The notes under the pieces: model-generated | Databases searched by the model: none | The model's input: only the letters and a program-made list of their open reading frames with translations | Told to the model about the DNA's origin: nothing | Assembly: GCF_014200175.1 (NCBI RefSeq) | Contig: NZ_JACHBD010000004.1 | Coordinates: 124,001 to 188,000, forward strand | Origin: Rhizobium lentis | GTDB lineage: Bacteria > Pseudomonadota > Alphaproteobacteria > Rhizobiales > Rhizobiaceae | Direction of reading: 5' to 3' | Length of the DNA: 64,000 nt | Shown here: positions 24,419 through 31,814 of the stretch, in pieces | How positions within the stretch are numbered: the first letter of the stretch is position 1 | Layout: each line of letters begins with the position of its first letter | Program-made: the position numbers and the translations under genes

Positions 24419-25783
24419 TTAGACGCCGAGCGACTTCAGCTTGCGGTGCAGTGCCGAGCGCTCCATGCCAACGAATTCGGCGGTGCGCGAAATATTGCCG
24501 CCGAAGCGATTGATCTGGGCGATCAGATAATCCTTCTCGAACATCTCGCGGGCTTCGCGCAGCGGCAGCGTCATGATGTGATAGTCGTTCTTGGCCGAAA
24601 CCTTGGGCAGCATGTCGCCGAGATCGGTCGGCAACATGTCGGCGGTGATCGGCGCGTCCGGCCCGTCGGTGCGGGCAAGGATCATCAGCCGCTCGATATT
24701 ATTGCGCAGTTGGCGGATATTGCCCGGCCAGTCATGCGCCTGCAGCACGGCCATGGCGTCGTCGCCGATGCGGCGCGGACGAATGCCGGCCTGTTCGGAA
24801 ATCTGCCGCATCAGCTGGTCGACGAGGAAGGGAATGTCCTCGCGCCGCTCAGCCAACGCCGGCACACGCACCGGGACGACGGCGAGGCGATGATAGAGAT
24901 CCTCGCGGAACCAGCCTTCGGCGATGCGGCTCTCGAGATTATAGGCGGTGGAGGAAATGATGCGGACATCGACCTTGACGCGCTTGGAACCGCCGACGCG
25001 TTCGAACTGCTGGTCGACCAGCACGCGCAGGATCTTGTTCTGCGTCTCGCGCGGCATCTCGCCGACCTCGTCGAGATAGAGGATGCCGCGATGGGCTTCC
25101 TCGAGCGCGCCGATCTTGCGGGCCTGGCCGGGCGTGCCCTCGGTTCCGAACAGCGCCACTTCCATACGATCGGGCGTGATGTTGGCAGCGTTGATCGCCA
25201 CGAAGGGGCCGTTGGCTCGGGCCGACTTCTTGTGGATCATCCGCGCCACCAGCTCCTTGCCGGAGCCGGAGGCCCCAAGAATCATGATGCGGCTGTTGGT
25301 CGGCGAGACTTTCTCGATCGTCTGGCGCAACTGCGAAACGGCGACCGAGGTGCCGATCAGCTCCAGGGCATCGCCGGTGCGGCGCTTCAGCTCGGAAACC
25401 TCGCGCTTGAGTTTGGAATTTTCCAGCGCCCGTTCGGCAATCAGGATCAGCCGGTCGGCCTTGAACGGCTTCTCGATGAAATCGAAGGCGCCGCGCTTGA
25501 TCGCCGAGACGGCGGTCTCGATGTTGCCATGGCCCGAGATCATCACCACCGGCAGATCGGGATGGCGGGTCTTGATCTCGTCGAGCAGCGACAGGCCGTC
25601 GAGCTTGCTGCCCTGCATCCAGATATCGAGGAAGATCAGCCGCGGCACGCGGTCGGAGATCGCCGCCAGCGCGCTGTCGCTGTCATGGGCCGTGCGGGTC
25701 TCGTGTCCCTCGTCCGAGAGAATGCCGGAAACGATCTCGCGAATATCATGCTCGTCATCGACGACGAGAATATCAGAGGCCAT
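24419..25783 (-). CDS. ntrX: Nitrogen response regulator NtrX
   Basis: 454 residues from ATG 25783, with AGGAAA six bases before. The receiver domain has phospho-acceptor D53 (FLDIWM). An AAA+ domain with Walker A GASGSGKE (170-177) and a C-terminal Fis-type helix-turn-helix (ISRTAEFVGMERSALHRKL) follow. The sigma-54 contact loop GAFTGA is absent: the matching place reads FGTEGTPGQARKIGALEE (212-229). NtrX is therefore unlikely to activate sigma-54 in the NtrC way, a known trait of alphaproteobacterial NtrX. It overlaps the ntrY end by 11 bases and is the partner of NtrY in nitrogen, redox and envelope control. Confidence 0.95.
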   Translation of the reverse strand: MASDILVVDDEHDIREIVSGILSDEGHETRTAHDSDSALAAISDRVPRLIFLDIWMQGSKLDGLSLLDEIKTRHPDLPVVMISGHGNIETAVSAIKRGAFDFIEKPFKADRLILIAERALENSKLKREVSELKRRTGDALELIGTSVAVSQLRQTIEKVSPTNSRIMILGASGSGKELVARMIHKKSARANGPFVAINAANITPDRMEVALFGTEGTPGQARKIGALEEAHRGILYLDEVGEMPRETQNKILRVLVDQQFERVGGSKRVKVDVRIISSTAYNLESRIAEGWFREDLYHRLAVVPVRVPALAERREDIPFLVDQLMRQISEQAGIRPRRIGDDAMAVLQAHDWPGNIRQLRNNIERLMILARTDGPDAPITADMLPTDLGDMLPKVSAKNDYHIMTLPLREAREMFEKDYLIAQINRFGGNISRTAEFVGMERSALHRKLKSLGV

Positions 25784-28043
25784 AAACGCTTTCCTTATCA
25801 TTGGCTGCGGGAGCGGCAGGCGTCGGATCCAGGCGTGGCAGATGCACGCGGATCATGGCCCCTCTTCCCCGGTCAAAATCGGCGGGCGCATCGTGCAACT
25901 CAAGCTGCCCGCCATGTTCCTCGATGATCTTCTTGACGATGGCGAGGCCAAGGCCGGTGCCCTTGTCGCGCATCGTCATATAGGGCTCCAGAATGCTGTG
26001 ACGGTTCTCGACCGGAAGGCCGCGGCCGTTGTCGATCACGTCGACGGTGAAGCGGTCGCGGGCGGCATCGAGAGCGGCGCGGACGAGTATCTTGCGCTCG
26101 TCACGTTCGTCGCTCGGAACCGCCTCGATCGCCTCTACGGCATTCTTGATGAGATTTCCGAAGGCCTGGCCGAGCATGCGGCTGTCGAACAGGCCCTCCA
26201 GCGGCTGGTCCCCGAAATCCTGCTGGAAGGCGACATGCTGGTTGCCCATCTCGCGCAAGAAGATCGCGTCGCGCAGGATATCGCGCAGGTCGCTCGGCTC
26301 CTTGGTCGGCTTCGGCATGCGGGCGAAGGCGGAGAATTCGTCGACCATGCGGCCGATATCGCCGACCTGGCGGATGATCGTATCGGTGCACTGGTCGAAC
26401 ACCGTGCGGTCGTCCTGGTCGATCTGCTTTCCGTAGCGGCGTTGGATGCGCTCGGCCGAAAGCTGGATCGGCGTCAGCGGGTTCTTGATCTCATGGGCGA
26501 TGCGCCGTGCTACATCGCCCCAGGCGGTCGAGCGCTGAGCGATGACGAGGTCGGTGATGTCGTCGAGCGTAATCACGTAGGATTCGCTCATGTCACGTAC
26601 TTCCTCACGAGTGACCTGGACGCTCAGCGTCCTGACCGTGCCGCCGCGCACCAGCGCGATCTGCTTGCGGAAATCGCCGCGATGGCGCACCGCCGCCTCG
26701 GTCAGCACCTGATCGACCTCCGGCGCAATGTCTGCCAGCTGCTTGCCGAGCATCGCGTCGGCCGACAATGACATCAGCGTCTCGGCCGAACTGTTGACGA
26801 TGGCGATGCGTCGGTCCTGCTCGACGCCGATGACGGCGGCGGTGACACCTGATAGCACCGCCTCGATGAAGCGCCGCCGGTCATCCACCTCGTCCTTGGC
26901 CTCAAGGATCTCGTCGCGTTGGGTGCGGATTTCCGAGATCATCTTGTTGAAGGTGCGCGACAGATTGGCGACGTCGCCGTCAACGGCATGCACGGGCACG
27001 ACGATATCCATATTGCCCGAGGCGACGCTGTCGGCTGCGGTGATCAGCAGCCGGATCGGCCGGACGATCCGGTCGGCAACGGCGATCGCCGTCCAGATCG
27101 CTGCCAAGAGCACGATCAGCGCAAAGCCGATGTAAAGCACTGCAAAGGCGATCTGCAGCGAGAAACGGTTGGCCTCCATCGAGCGGTATTCGGTGGCGTT
27201 CTCCTCCATCATGCGCATGGCGCCCATGACCTTGGGATCGACGGCGCGCACCGTGTAGAGGAAGGTGCCTTGGATGGCATCGAGCTTGATGATGGCGCCG
27301 ACGAGGTTGGTGACACCGGGCGGGATCAGCGTCGGCTGGCCGGCCGCGGCCTTTTGCAGCGCGTCCTGTGGAATGGCCGGCAACGGTTTTTCCGTGGTGA
27401 TATCGGCTTGGACGACCACTGAACCGTCGCTTTCGACAAGGAAGGCGCCGAGCAGGCCGCGCCCTCTCGCCTGGCGCGTCATCAACTCGGCGAACCCCGT
27501 CCGGTCCAGACTGTAGAGGGCGCGGTTGCGCTCCAGGTCGTTGGCCATGGAAACCGTCTGCCCCTGCAGGTAGCTGGCGTTCTCCATCATATAGGCCTGG
27601 CCGATATTGCGCGACGAGCTGACGATCGACTGGGTGCGCAGGGCAAACCAGCGGTCGAGGCCGGCATTCAGCGTGATGCTGGCAAAGATGGCCACAAGGA
27701 TCGCCGGCGTGATCGCAACGATGGAGAAGAGCACGACGATGCGGATGTGCAGCCGCGCGGCCGCTCTGCCCCTGGTGCGGGCTTTGAGCAGCCTTGCCAC
27801 CTCGCGGCCGATCAGCGCCAGCAGCGTCAGCACGAAGAAGGAGTTGACGATGACCGAGGTGATGACGACGTGCGAGGTCGGCGCGATCGGCGTCAGGCCG
27901 AGAAGTATGAAAAGCGTGATCGTGGCGCAGAGAAGCGCGCCGCCTGCGAGCACGAGGCCGGGCACGGCAAAAAGGGCGCGGCGATCGGTCACCGTCGTCA
28001 CCGCCTCGCCCGCCGCCGCCGGCGCTACCCCATCCTGCGTCAT
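25773..28043 (-). CDS. ntrY: Membrane sensor histidine kinase NtrY
   Basis: 756 residues. Two or three hydrophobic helices at about 25-105, an extracytoplasmic sensor region to about 285, another helix pair (LQIAFAVLYIGFALIVLLAA), a HAMP region with VADRIVRPIRLLI, a PAS domain (FIEAVLSGVTAAVIGVEQD) and the kinase core. The phospho-accepting His is in [13 protein letters not shown], and ATP motifs are NLIKNAVEAIE, DNGRGLP and GTGLGLAIVKKI. It phosphorylates NtrX, encoded next. ATG 28043 follows weak purines. A dyad with GCACCA lies about 190-215 bases upstream. Confidence 0.95.
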   Translation of the reverse strand: MTQDGVAPAAAGEAVTTVTDRRALFAVPGLVLAGGALLCATITLFILLGLTPIAPTSHVVITSVIVNSFFVLTLLALIGREVARLLKARTRGRAAARLHIRIVVLFSIVAITPAILVAIFASITLNAGLDRWFALRTQSIVSSSRNIGQAYMMENASYLQGQTVSMANDLERNRALYSLDRTGFAELMTRQARGRGLLGAFLVESDGSVVVQADITTEKPLPAIPQDALQKAAAGQPTLIPPGVTNLVGAIIKLDAIQGTFLYTVRAVDPKVMGAMRMMEENATEYRSMEANRFSLQIAFAVLYIGFALIVLLAAIWTAIAVADRIVRPIRLLITAADSVASGNMDIVVPVHAVDGDVANLSRTFNKMISEIRTQRDEILEAKDEVDDRRRFIEAVLSGVTAAVIGVEQDRRIAIVNSSAETLMSLSADAMLGKQLADIAPEVDQVLTEAAVRHRGDFRKQIALVRGGTVRTLSVQVTREEVRDMSESYVITLDDITDLVIAQRSTAWGDVARRIAHEIKNPLTPIQLSAERIQRRYGKQIDQDDRTVFDQCTDTIIRQVGDIGRMVDEFSAFARMPKPTKEPSDLRDILRDAIFLREMGNQHVAFQQDFGDQPLEGLFDSRMLGQAFGNLIKNAVEAIEAVPSDERDERKILVRAALDAARDRFTVDVIDNGRGLPVENRHSILEPYMTMRDKGTGLGLAIVKKIIEEHGGQLELHDAPADFDRGRGAMIRVHLPRLDPTPAAPAANDKESVYGL

Positions 28044-28347
28044 TCGGCCTCTCTTCAGACGGCCCTGCCGCCCTGCCCTTCAATCGAAACCAGACAACGC
28101 CGGCTTGAGAAAGCCAGCGCCGGAACGACTCGATCGGGAGCGAAATGTCCAAAACCCTTGCGTGACCTTTAAGCAACGCATTGTGGCGAAAATGCAACGC
28201 GCCTTGTCACGTTGTCAAGCCGCGCCCACCCCTCGCGCACCACAATGGAGTGTTGCGCACGCATGTTGGAATTCGCTGGCGCATGGCATCGGCAATCGCG
28301 GCACTCTGTTTAGATGAAGCTCTCCGTCGCCAATTTTTGCAGGTCAC
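28044..28347. other. Upstream region of ntrY
   Basis: 304 bases with no gene. The main signal is an imperfect dyad at 28235-28258 (listed separately). The promoter of ntrY should lie here, since the gene to the right is a small membrane protein on the same strand whose end is 304 bases away. Confidence 0.5.
28235..28258. promoter_or_regulatory. Dyad upstream of ntrY, partly NtrC-like
   Basis: GCGCACCAC and GTGTTGCGC are 9-bp arms with one mismatch around AATGGA. The core GCACCA-N4-TGG resembles one half of enteric NtrC sites (GCACCAnnnnTGGTGC), but the other half is off by an inserted base. It lies about 190-215 bases before ntrY. Candidate only. Confidence 0.35.
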
Positions 28348-28638
28348 TCAAAAGCCGTTGTAAGCTTTCGCGATCATATAAAATACAAGGGGCATCATGA
28401 GTATTGCTATGACAAGCATCCAAGCTTGTCGATAAAGCTGGAATTGATTCTTCAAACGCAACGGAATCAGCGGGCTTCGGGGATCGATCCTGGGGAGTCC
28501 TTGGCCGACTTTCGTCACCAGATTGGGACCGTATTTATTGATCTTGCTGGCAAGGCGCTCGAACACGAGGAGCATGCACACGTGAAAGATCGCAGCCGCC
28601 AGAAGACCTCCGATCGCGAAAACTCCAAGAAAATGCAT
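28348..28638 (-). CDS. Small two-helix membrane protein, unknown function
   Basis: 96 residues, ATG 28638 with GGGAGGGGCGAA directly upstream. The first helix is GVFAIGGLLAAAIFHVCMLL (about 5-24) and the second lies at about 73-90 (WMLVIAILMMPLVFYM); between them is a polar, basic loop with LPRIDPRSPLIPLRLKNQ. No family recognised. It is the first accessory gene in the segment separating ntrY from ntrC and is 165 bases downstream of the aldo/keto reductase, on the same strand. Confidence 0.7.
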   Translation of the reverse strand: MHFLGVFAIGGLLAAAIFHVCMLLVFERLASKINKYGPNLVTKVGQGLPRIDPRSPLIPLRLKNQFQLYRQAWMLVIAILMMPLVFYMIAKAYNGF

Positions 28639-28803
28639 TTCGCCCCTCCCGCCGCAACTATCGGAGAAAATCTATTGCAGACAACCCAACCTGGACGCAA
28701 CCACCACTGCGGATCGCTGCGCACGACCGGGCTCGTCAAGCCGAGCGCGCCTCGGCGTGCCTCGACGAGCCTTGGTATGGCCCCTCCAGGGATATTTGTT
28801 CAG

Positions 28804-29793
28804 CTAGAAGCGACGCGGGCCTTCCGGCTTATTTCCGGCAATCACGTCGATCCGCTCCATCACCTCAGGTGTCATCTTGTGCCGGTGCGAAAGGGCCGCA
28901 AGGTTGTCCTGCAGCTGGCTGGCGCGTGAGGCGCCGAGAATGACGGTGGAGACGTTGGGATTGGCGAGGCACCACAGAAGGGCGAGATGGGTGATCGACA
29001 GGCCGATCTCGTCGGCGAGTTTTGCGAGCTGACCGACCTTTTGGAGCTGGGCGCGGCCGGCGTCGCTCGACCACCTCTCCTTCAGCCATTCGTAGCCCGG
29101 CAGGTTCATGCGGCTGTCGGCCGGGACGCCGTTATTGTATTTGCCGGTCAGAACGCCCGAGGCGAGCGGCGACCAGATGGTGGTGCCGAGGCCGATGAGG
29201 TCGTAGAGCGGGAGATAATCGGATTCGACCTTCTGGCGCTCGAAGATGTTGTACTGCGGCTGCTCCATCGTCGGCGGCGTGATGCGCAGGTCCCGGGCCA
29301 CGGCGTAGGCTTCCGTCAATTGCTGCGCCGACCATTCCGATGTCCCCCAATAGAGCACCTTGCCCTGGGCGACGAGATCGTGCATCGCCCGGACCGTTTC
29401 CTCGATCGGTGTGTCGATGTCAGGGCGATGGCAGAAATAGAGGTCGAGATAGTCGACTTGAAGCCGCTTCAGCGCGGCATGGCAGGCGTCGGTCACATGC
29501 TTGCGCGACAGGCCGCGCTGCGTCGGCTTCTGGCCTCCCCAGAAGACCTTGCTGGAGACGACGAAGCTGTCGCGGCTCCAACCGAGCGACCTGAGCGCCT
29601 CGCCCATGACGATCTCAGACTTGCCGCTTTCATAGCCTTCGGCATTGTCGAAGAAGTTCACCCCGTTATCGTAGGCAAGCCGCATGAGGTCAACGGCGTC
29701 GCCGCCGTTCACCTGCTTGCCGAAAGTGACCCATGAGCCAAAGGAGAACTCGCTCACCTGCAAGCCCGACTTTCCCAAACGACGAAATTCCAT
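28804..29793 (-). CDS. Aldo/keto reductase (potassium-channel beta-subunit-like, AKR6/YghZ group)
   Basis: 329 residues. NADPH-dependent reductase with a TIM barrel; the catalytic tetrad is D49, Y54, K82 and H122 (FFDNAEGYESG, SSKVFW, FCHRPD). The opening MEFRRLGKSGLQVSEFSFGSW is typical. GGGAGCTGC precedes an ATGATG doublet (29796/29793). It reduces aldehydes or ketones of unknown identity in the cytoplasm. Two perfect or near-perfect dyads at 29826-29872 lie just upstream and suggest tight repressor control. It belongs to the accessory segment between ntrY and ntrC. Confidence 0.9.
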   Translation of the reverse strand: MEFRRLGKSGLQVSEFSFGSWVTFGKQVNGGDAVDLMRLAYDNGVNFFDNAEGYESGKSEIVMGEALRSLGWSRDSFVVSSKVFWGGQKPTQRGLSRKHVTDACHAALKRLQVDYLDLYFCHRPDIDTPIEETVRAMHDLVAQGKVLYWGTSEWSAQQLTEAYAVARDLRITPPTMEQPQYNIFERQKVESDYLPLYDLIGLGTTIWSPLASGVLTGKYNNGVPADSRMNLPGYEWLKERWSSDAGRAQLQKVGQLAKLADEIGLSITHLALLWCLANPNVSTVILGASRASQLQDNLAALSHRHKMTPEVMERIDVIAGNKPEGPRRF

Positions 29794-29825
29794 CATGCAG
29801 CTCCCGTAATTTATGAATAAGTGTC

Positions 29826-29840
29826 GGCCGGTAACCGGCC
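29826..29840. promoter_or_regulatory. Perfect palindrome before the aldo/keto reductase
   Basis: GGCCGGT-A-ACCGGCC, 33-47 bases upstream of the start codon, in the place where a promoter or operator would be. Possible second repressor site beside the dyad at 29852-29872. Confidence 0.45.
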
Positions 29841-29851
29841 TCGACATCACA

Positions 29852-29872
29852 CGATCGGTCAACGACCGATCG
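29852..29872. promoter_or_regulatory. 21-bp dyad before the aldo/keto reductase
   Basis: CGATCGGTC-AAC-GACCGATCG, perfect 9-bp arms. The size and the ACCGATCGGT-like core match TetR-family operators, which often control aldo/keto reductases. No regulator gene is adjacent, so it would act in trans. Confidence 0.5.
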
Positions 29873-29887
29873 GCTTAATCTATGGCG

Positions 29888-30163
29888 TTAACAACAATAT
29901 GCGAGCCTCGGCGCAACAAGCCGCTTAAACCAGCCCCGAGAAAGAGGCTCAATGTGGTTTTGATGCCTCCTCATTTCCTCGACCGATTGTACGCCGGTGA
30001 ATTTCTTGCCGTTGCCGAAGACCGTCGGTGTACCCTCGACCTTGAAGTCTTCCCGCGCTTGAGCTGTGAGTTTATTCAAGCCGTCAAGGATTGACTGCTC
30101 AGAACCTAGCGGGTCGAAAGCAGGCCGATGGATGCCATCCGACTCGGCAATACCGTGGATCTA
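29888..30163 (-). pseudogene. Remnant of a DsbA-family thiol-disulfide oxidoreductase gene
   Basis: The minus-strand frame bounded by a TAG near 30163 gives FDPLGSEQSILDGLNKL, then AREDFKVEGTPTVFGNGKKF and TGVQSVEEM, which is the C-terminal part of a DsbA-like protein (cis-Pro region EGTPT, then NGK). The N-terminal part with signal peptide and CxxC is missing, and after EEM the sequence no longer follows the family. It is a truncated relic that abuts another relic on the opposite strand. Confidence 0.7.
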
Positions 30164-30170
30164 CTTCTCC

Positions 30171-30642
30171 GGTGACTGCGGCTATGCCGAGATGATGATG
30201 GCCCGCAATACCGGGCTTGTCGCGATCCCCGACGAACTCACGAAAGGGGAAGCCCCGCCGATCTTGTGTGCGGGTCTGGCGACCTTCAACGCGCTGAAGA
30301 AGTGCGGCGCGGACGCCGGCGACGTCGTGGTCACTGTCGGCATAGGCGGTCTCGGTCCCAATTGGTTTCAAGGTGATTGACATTGTGGCGACGACATTGC
30401 TGACGACGCCAGATTCATTCGCGGCCCATGATTATATCGATACGGTCAGGGAAAACGCGGTAGAATGTCCGCAGCGCCTTGGTAGCGCGAAGGCCGTTGA
30501 TCGGAGACCTCCAGGTGGTTTCGGCACTCACGCCGGGTACCGCGGCTCAAGGCCGGCTTGTCGTCCTTTCGAAAAGATGAAGTCCGGCCGCGTCAAGTTT
30601 CGGTTGGTGCTGACGATGGAGAAAAACGATGCGTCTGAATGA
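30171..30642 (+). pseudogene. Remnant of a zinc-containing alcohol dehydrogenase gene
   Basis: Three frames in turn give pieces of one zinc ADH: GYAEMMMARNTGLVAIPDEL and ILCAGLATFNALKKCGA up to GIGGLG (30171-30365), then YIDTVRENAVECPQRLG and AKAV after a shift near 30365, then VVSALTPGTAAQGRLVVLSK (30515-30580), and finally SGRVKFRLVLTM near 30590-30630. The catalytic N-terminal zinc site is gone and the NAD-binding Rossmann part has lost about ten residues after GIGGLG. Several frameshifts and deletions mean it cannot work. It runs into the start of the cupin gene. Confidence 0.75.
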
Positions 30643-31306
30643 TGATTTCACCAAGCCGACGATCGTGCACGCCGCGAAACTGGATTGGGTTGCCAGTCCG
30701 GCTCGCGGCGTCGATCGCCGGATGCTTTATCGCGTCGGCGAGGAAGTGGCTCGGGCGACCTCGATAGTCCGCTATGCCGCAGACAGCGTATTTCCCTCTC
30801 ATACCCACACGGGCGGTGAGGAAATATTGGTGCTCGATGGGATATTCGAGGATGAACATGGTCGTTTCCCGGCCGGATCATACTTCCGCAATCCGCCGGG
30901 TACGTCGCATGCGCCCGCATCCGCTGACGGCTGCACCATCTTCGTCAAACTCTGGCAGTTTCGCGAGGGCGACGAGGCGCAAATCCTGCGCAGACCGGGT
31001 GAAGGAGAGCCTGGACTTCAAAACGATGCCGTCAGCGCGACGATCCTGTTCGATGACGGTCATGAGCAGGTCTATCTTCAAAGGTGGGGTAGCAGCGCCT
31101 CGACCAAACTTTCGAATCATCGTGGATTGGAGCTGCTGGTTCTCGAAGGCGAGCTGTCCGTTGGAACGGAGCGACTTCGATCCCAGAGCTGGATGCGGTT
31201 GCCCGAAGGCGAAAATCTGATGGCAAGCGCCGGACCACAGGGTGCCTATGCCTGGATCAAAGACGCACCGTTGCAGCACGCCGATGTTCTGAAACTGCCA
31301 TCGTAG
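30629..31306 (+). CDS. Cupin protein (ChrR-like)
   Basis: 225 residues from ATG 30629 with GGAGAAAAAC upstream. It has two cupin modules; the first shows the metal motif FPSHTHTGGEEILVLDG (about 55-71) and PPGTSHAP (about 89-96), the second is weaker (LELLVLEGELSVG). The arrangement resembles the cupin half of the anti-sigma factor ChrR, but no zinc-binding anti-sigma domain or sigma-factor gene is present. It is probably a soluble metal-dependent protein of unknown substrate. It follows the decayed ADH, whose last codons overlap its start. Confidence 0.8.
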   Translation: MRLNDDFTKPTIVHAAKLDWVASPARGVDRRMLYRVGEEVARATSIVRYAADSVFPSHTHTGGEEILVLDGIFEDEHGRFPAGSYFRNPPGTSHAPASADGCTIFVKLWQFREGDEAQILRRPGEGEPGLQNDAVSATILFDDGHEQVYLQRWGSSASTKLSNHRGLELLVLEGELSVGTERLRSQSWMRLPEGENLMASAGPQGAYAWIKDAPLQHADVLKLPS

Positions 31307-31813
31307 CCGGTCACCTAGTGCTCGGCGTCTTTGACTGACTGTTATGGCGGGCAGCGAGACGAACGCGACTGAATCTGGCTTCCTTGTCGGCGCCATTGCC
31401 GCTGCCACATGGGTGGTGTCAGCAGTCGTTCACACGCTGATCTGATGGAACTGCCCTCACCGCCCCGAACCTCATTCGGGGCGCAACGGCGATGGCGACA
31501 CGCGGAACGGATGAGCAACATTCGGGCGAAATCGAAAACCTTAACGTCCACTGACCAGCCATGCCATCCACCTGTTATCCACAGCTTATCCACAGGCACG
31601 GTGGCTGCGACCGTAGCAACTTCAATGACATTTGCCCGGCGGCGATCAATAGCTCGCAAATACTATGTGACCATCAAATGACACTGCGCTTTTGTTTGCC
31701 GGCGCAGATACAAACCGTGACGGGGCCGGGATAGATTTAATCTTGTTCCCGACCGTGGCGGCGGATACTGGGAGGAGGAGGCGGTGGGCCAGCGAGGGGC
31801 TCACCGCCTTTTT
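31307..31813. other. Non-coding stretch between cupin gene and ntrC
   Basis: 507 bases. It holds a doubtful 33-residue hydrophobic frame at 31344-31445, an inverted repeat CGCCCCGAA...TTCGGGGCG near 31460-31485 without a T-run, two DnaA boxes (31575-31594), and a structured tail from about 31683 ending in a forward terminator (31779-31814). No ordinary gene was found. Confidence 0.55.
31575..31594 (+). promoter_or_regulatory. Two tandem consensus DnaA boxes
   Basis: TTATCCACA occurs at 31575-31583 and again at 31586-31594 in the same orientation, 11 bp apart start to start, about one helical turn. Both match the strict consensus TTATNCACA. No other origin features (AT-rich unwinding element, dnaA, repC) are in view, so DnaA titration or gene control is more likely than an origin. 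Confidence 0.6.
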
Positions 31814-31814
31814 T
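31683..31814 (+). ncRNA. Candidate small RNA ending in a strong terminator
   Basis: Successive inverted repeats fill this stretch: CTGCGC...GCGCAG (about 31684-31708), GGGATAGATT/AATCTTGTTCCC (about 31727-31750), then the 12-bp terminator stem. The terminator faces right, but the nearest + gene ends about 500 bases earlier, so a separate short transcript is plausible. No promoter was identified with confidence. Confidence 0.35.
31779..31814 (+). terminator. Forward rho-independent terminator at the ntrC 3' end
   Basis: AGGCGGTGGGCC (31779-31790) pairs with GGCTCACCGCCT (31798-31809) with one G-T wobble; loop AGCGAGG; six T follow. On the minus strand no T-run follows the stem, so it serves + transcripts and not ntrC. 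Confidence 0.82.

Noticed and set aside
29880..30170. Functional small thioredoxin-like gene
   Set aside because: No CxxC, no signal peptide and the fold is only the C-terminal third of DsbA, so it was called a relic.
30629..31306. Anti-sigma factor ChrR with its sigma factor
   Set aside because: Only cupin modules are present; the zinc anti-sigma domain is missing and no ECF sigma gene adjoins.
31344..31445. 33-residue hydrophobic frame after the cupin gene
   Set aside because: Too short, no ribosome binding site, no family. A hydrophobic stretch of this length occurs by chance. Mentioned only in the intergenic entry.
31575..31594. Replication origin
   Set aside because: Two DnaA boxes alone are not enough; there is no AT-rich unwinding region, no dnaA, repABC or hemE neighbourhood.
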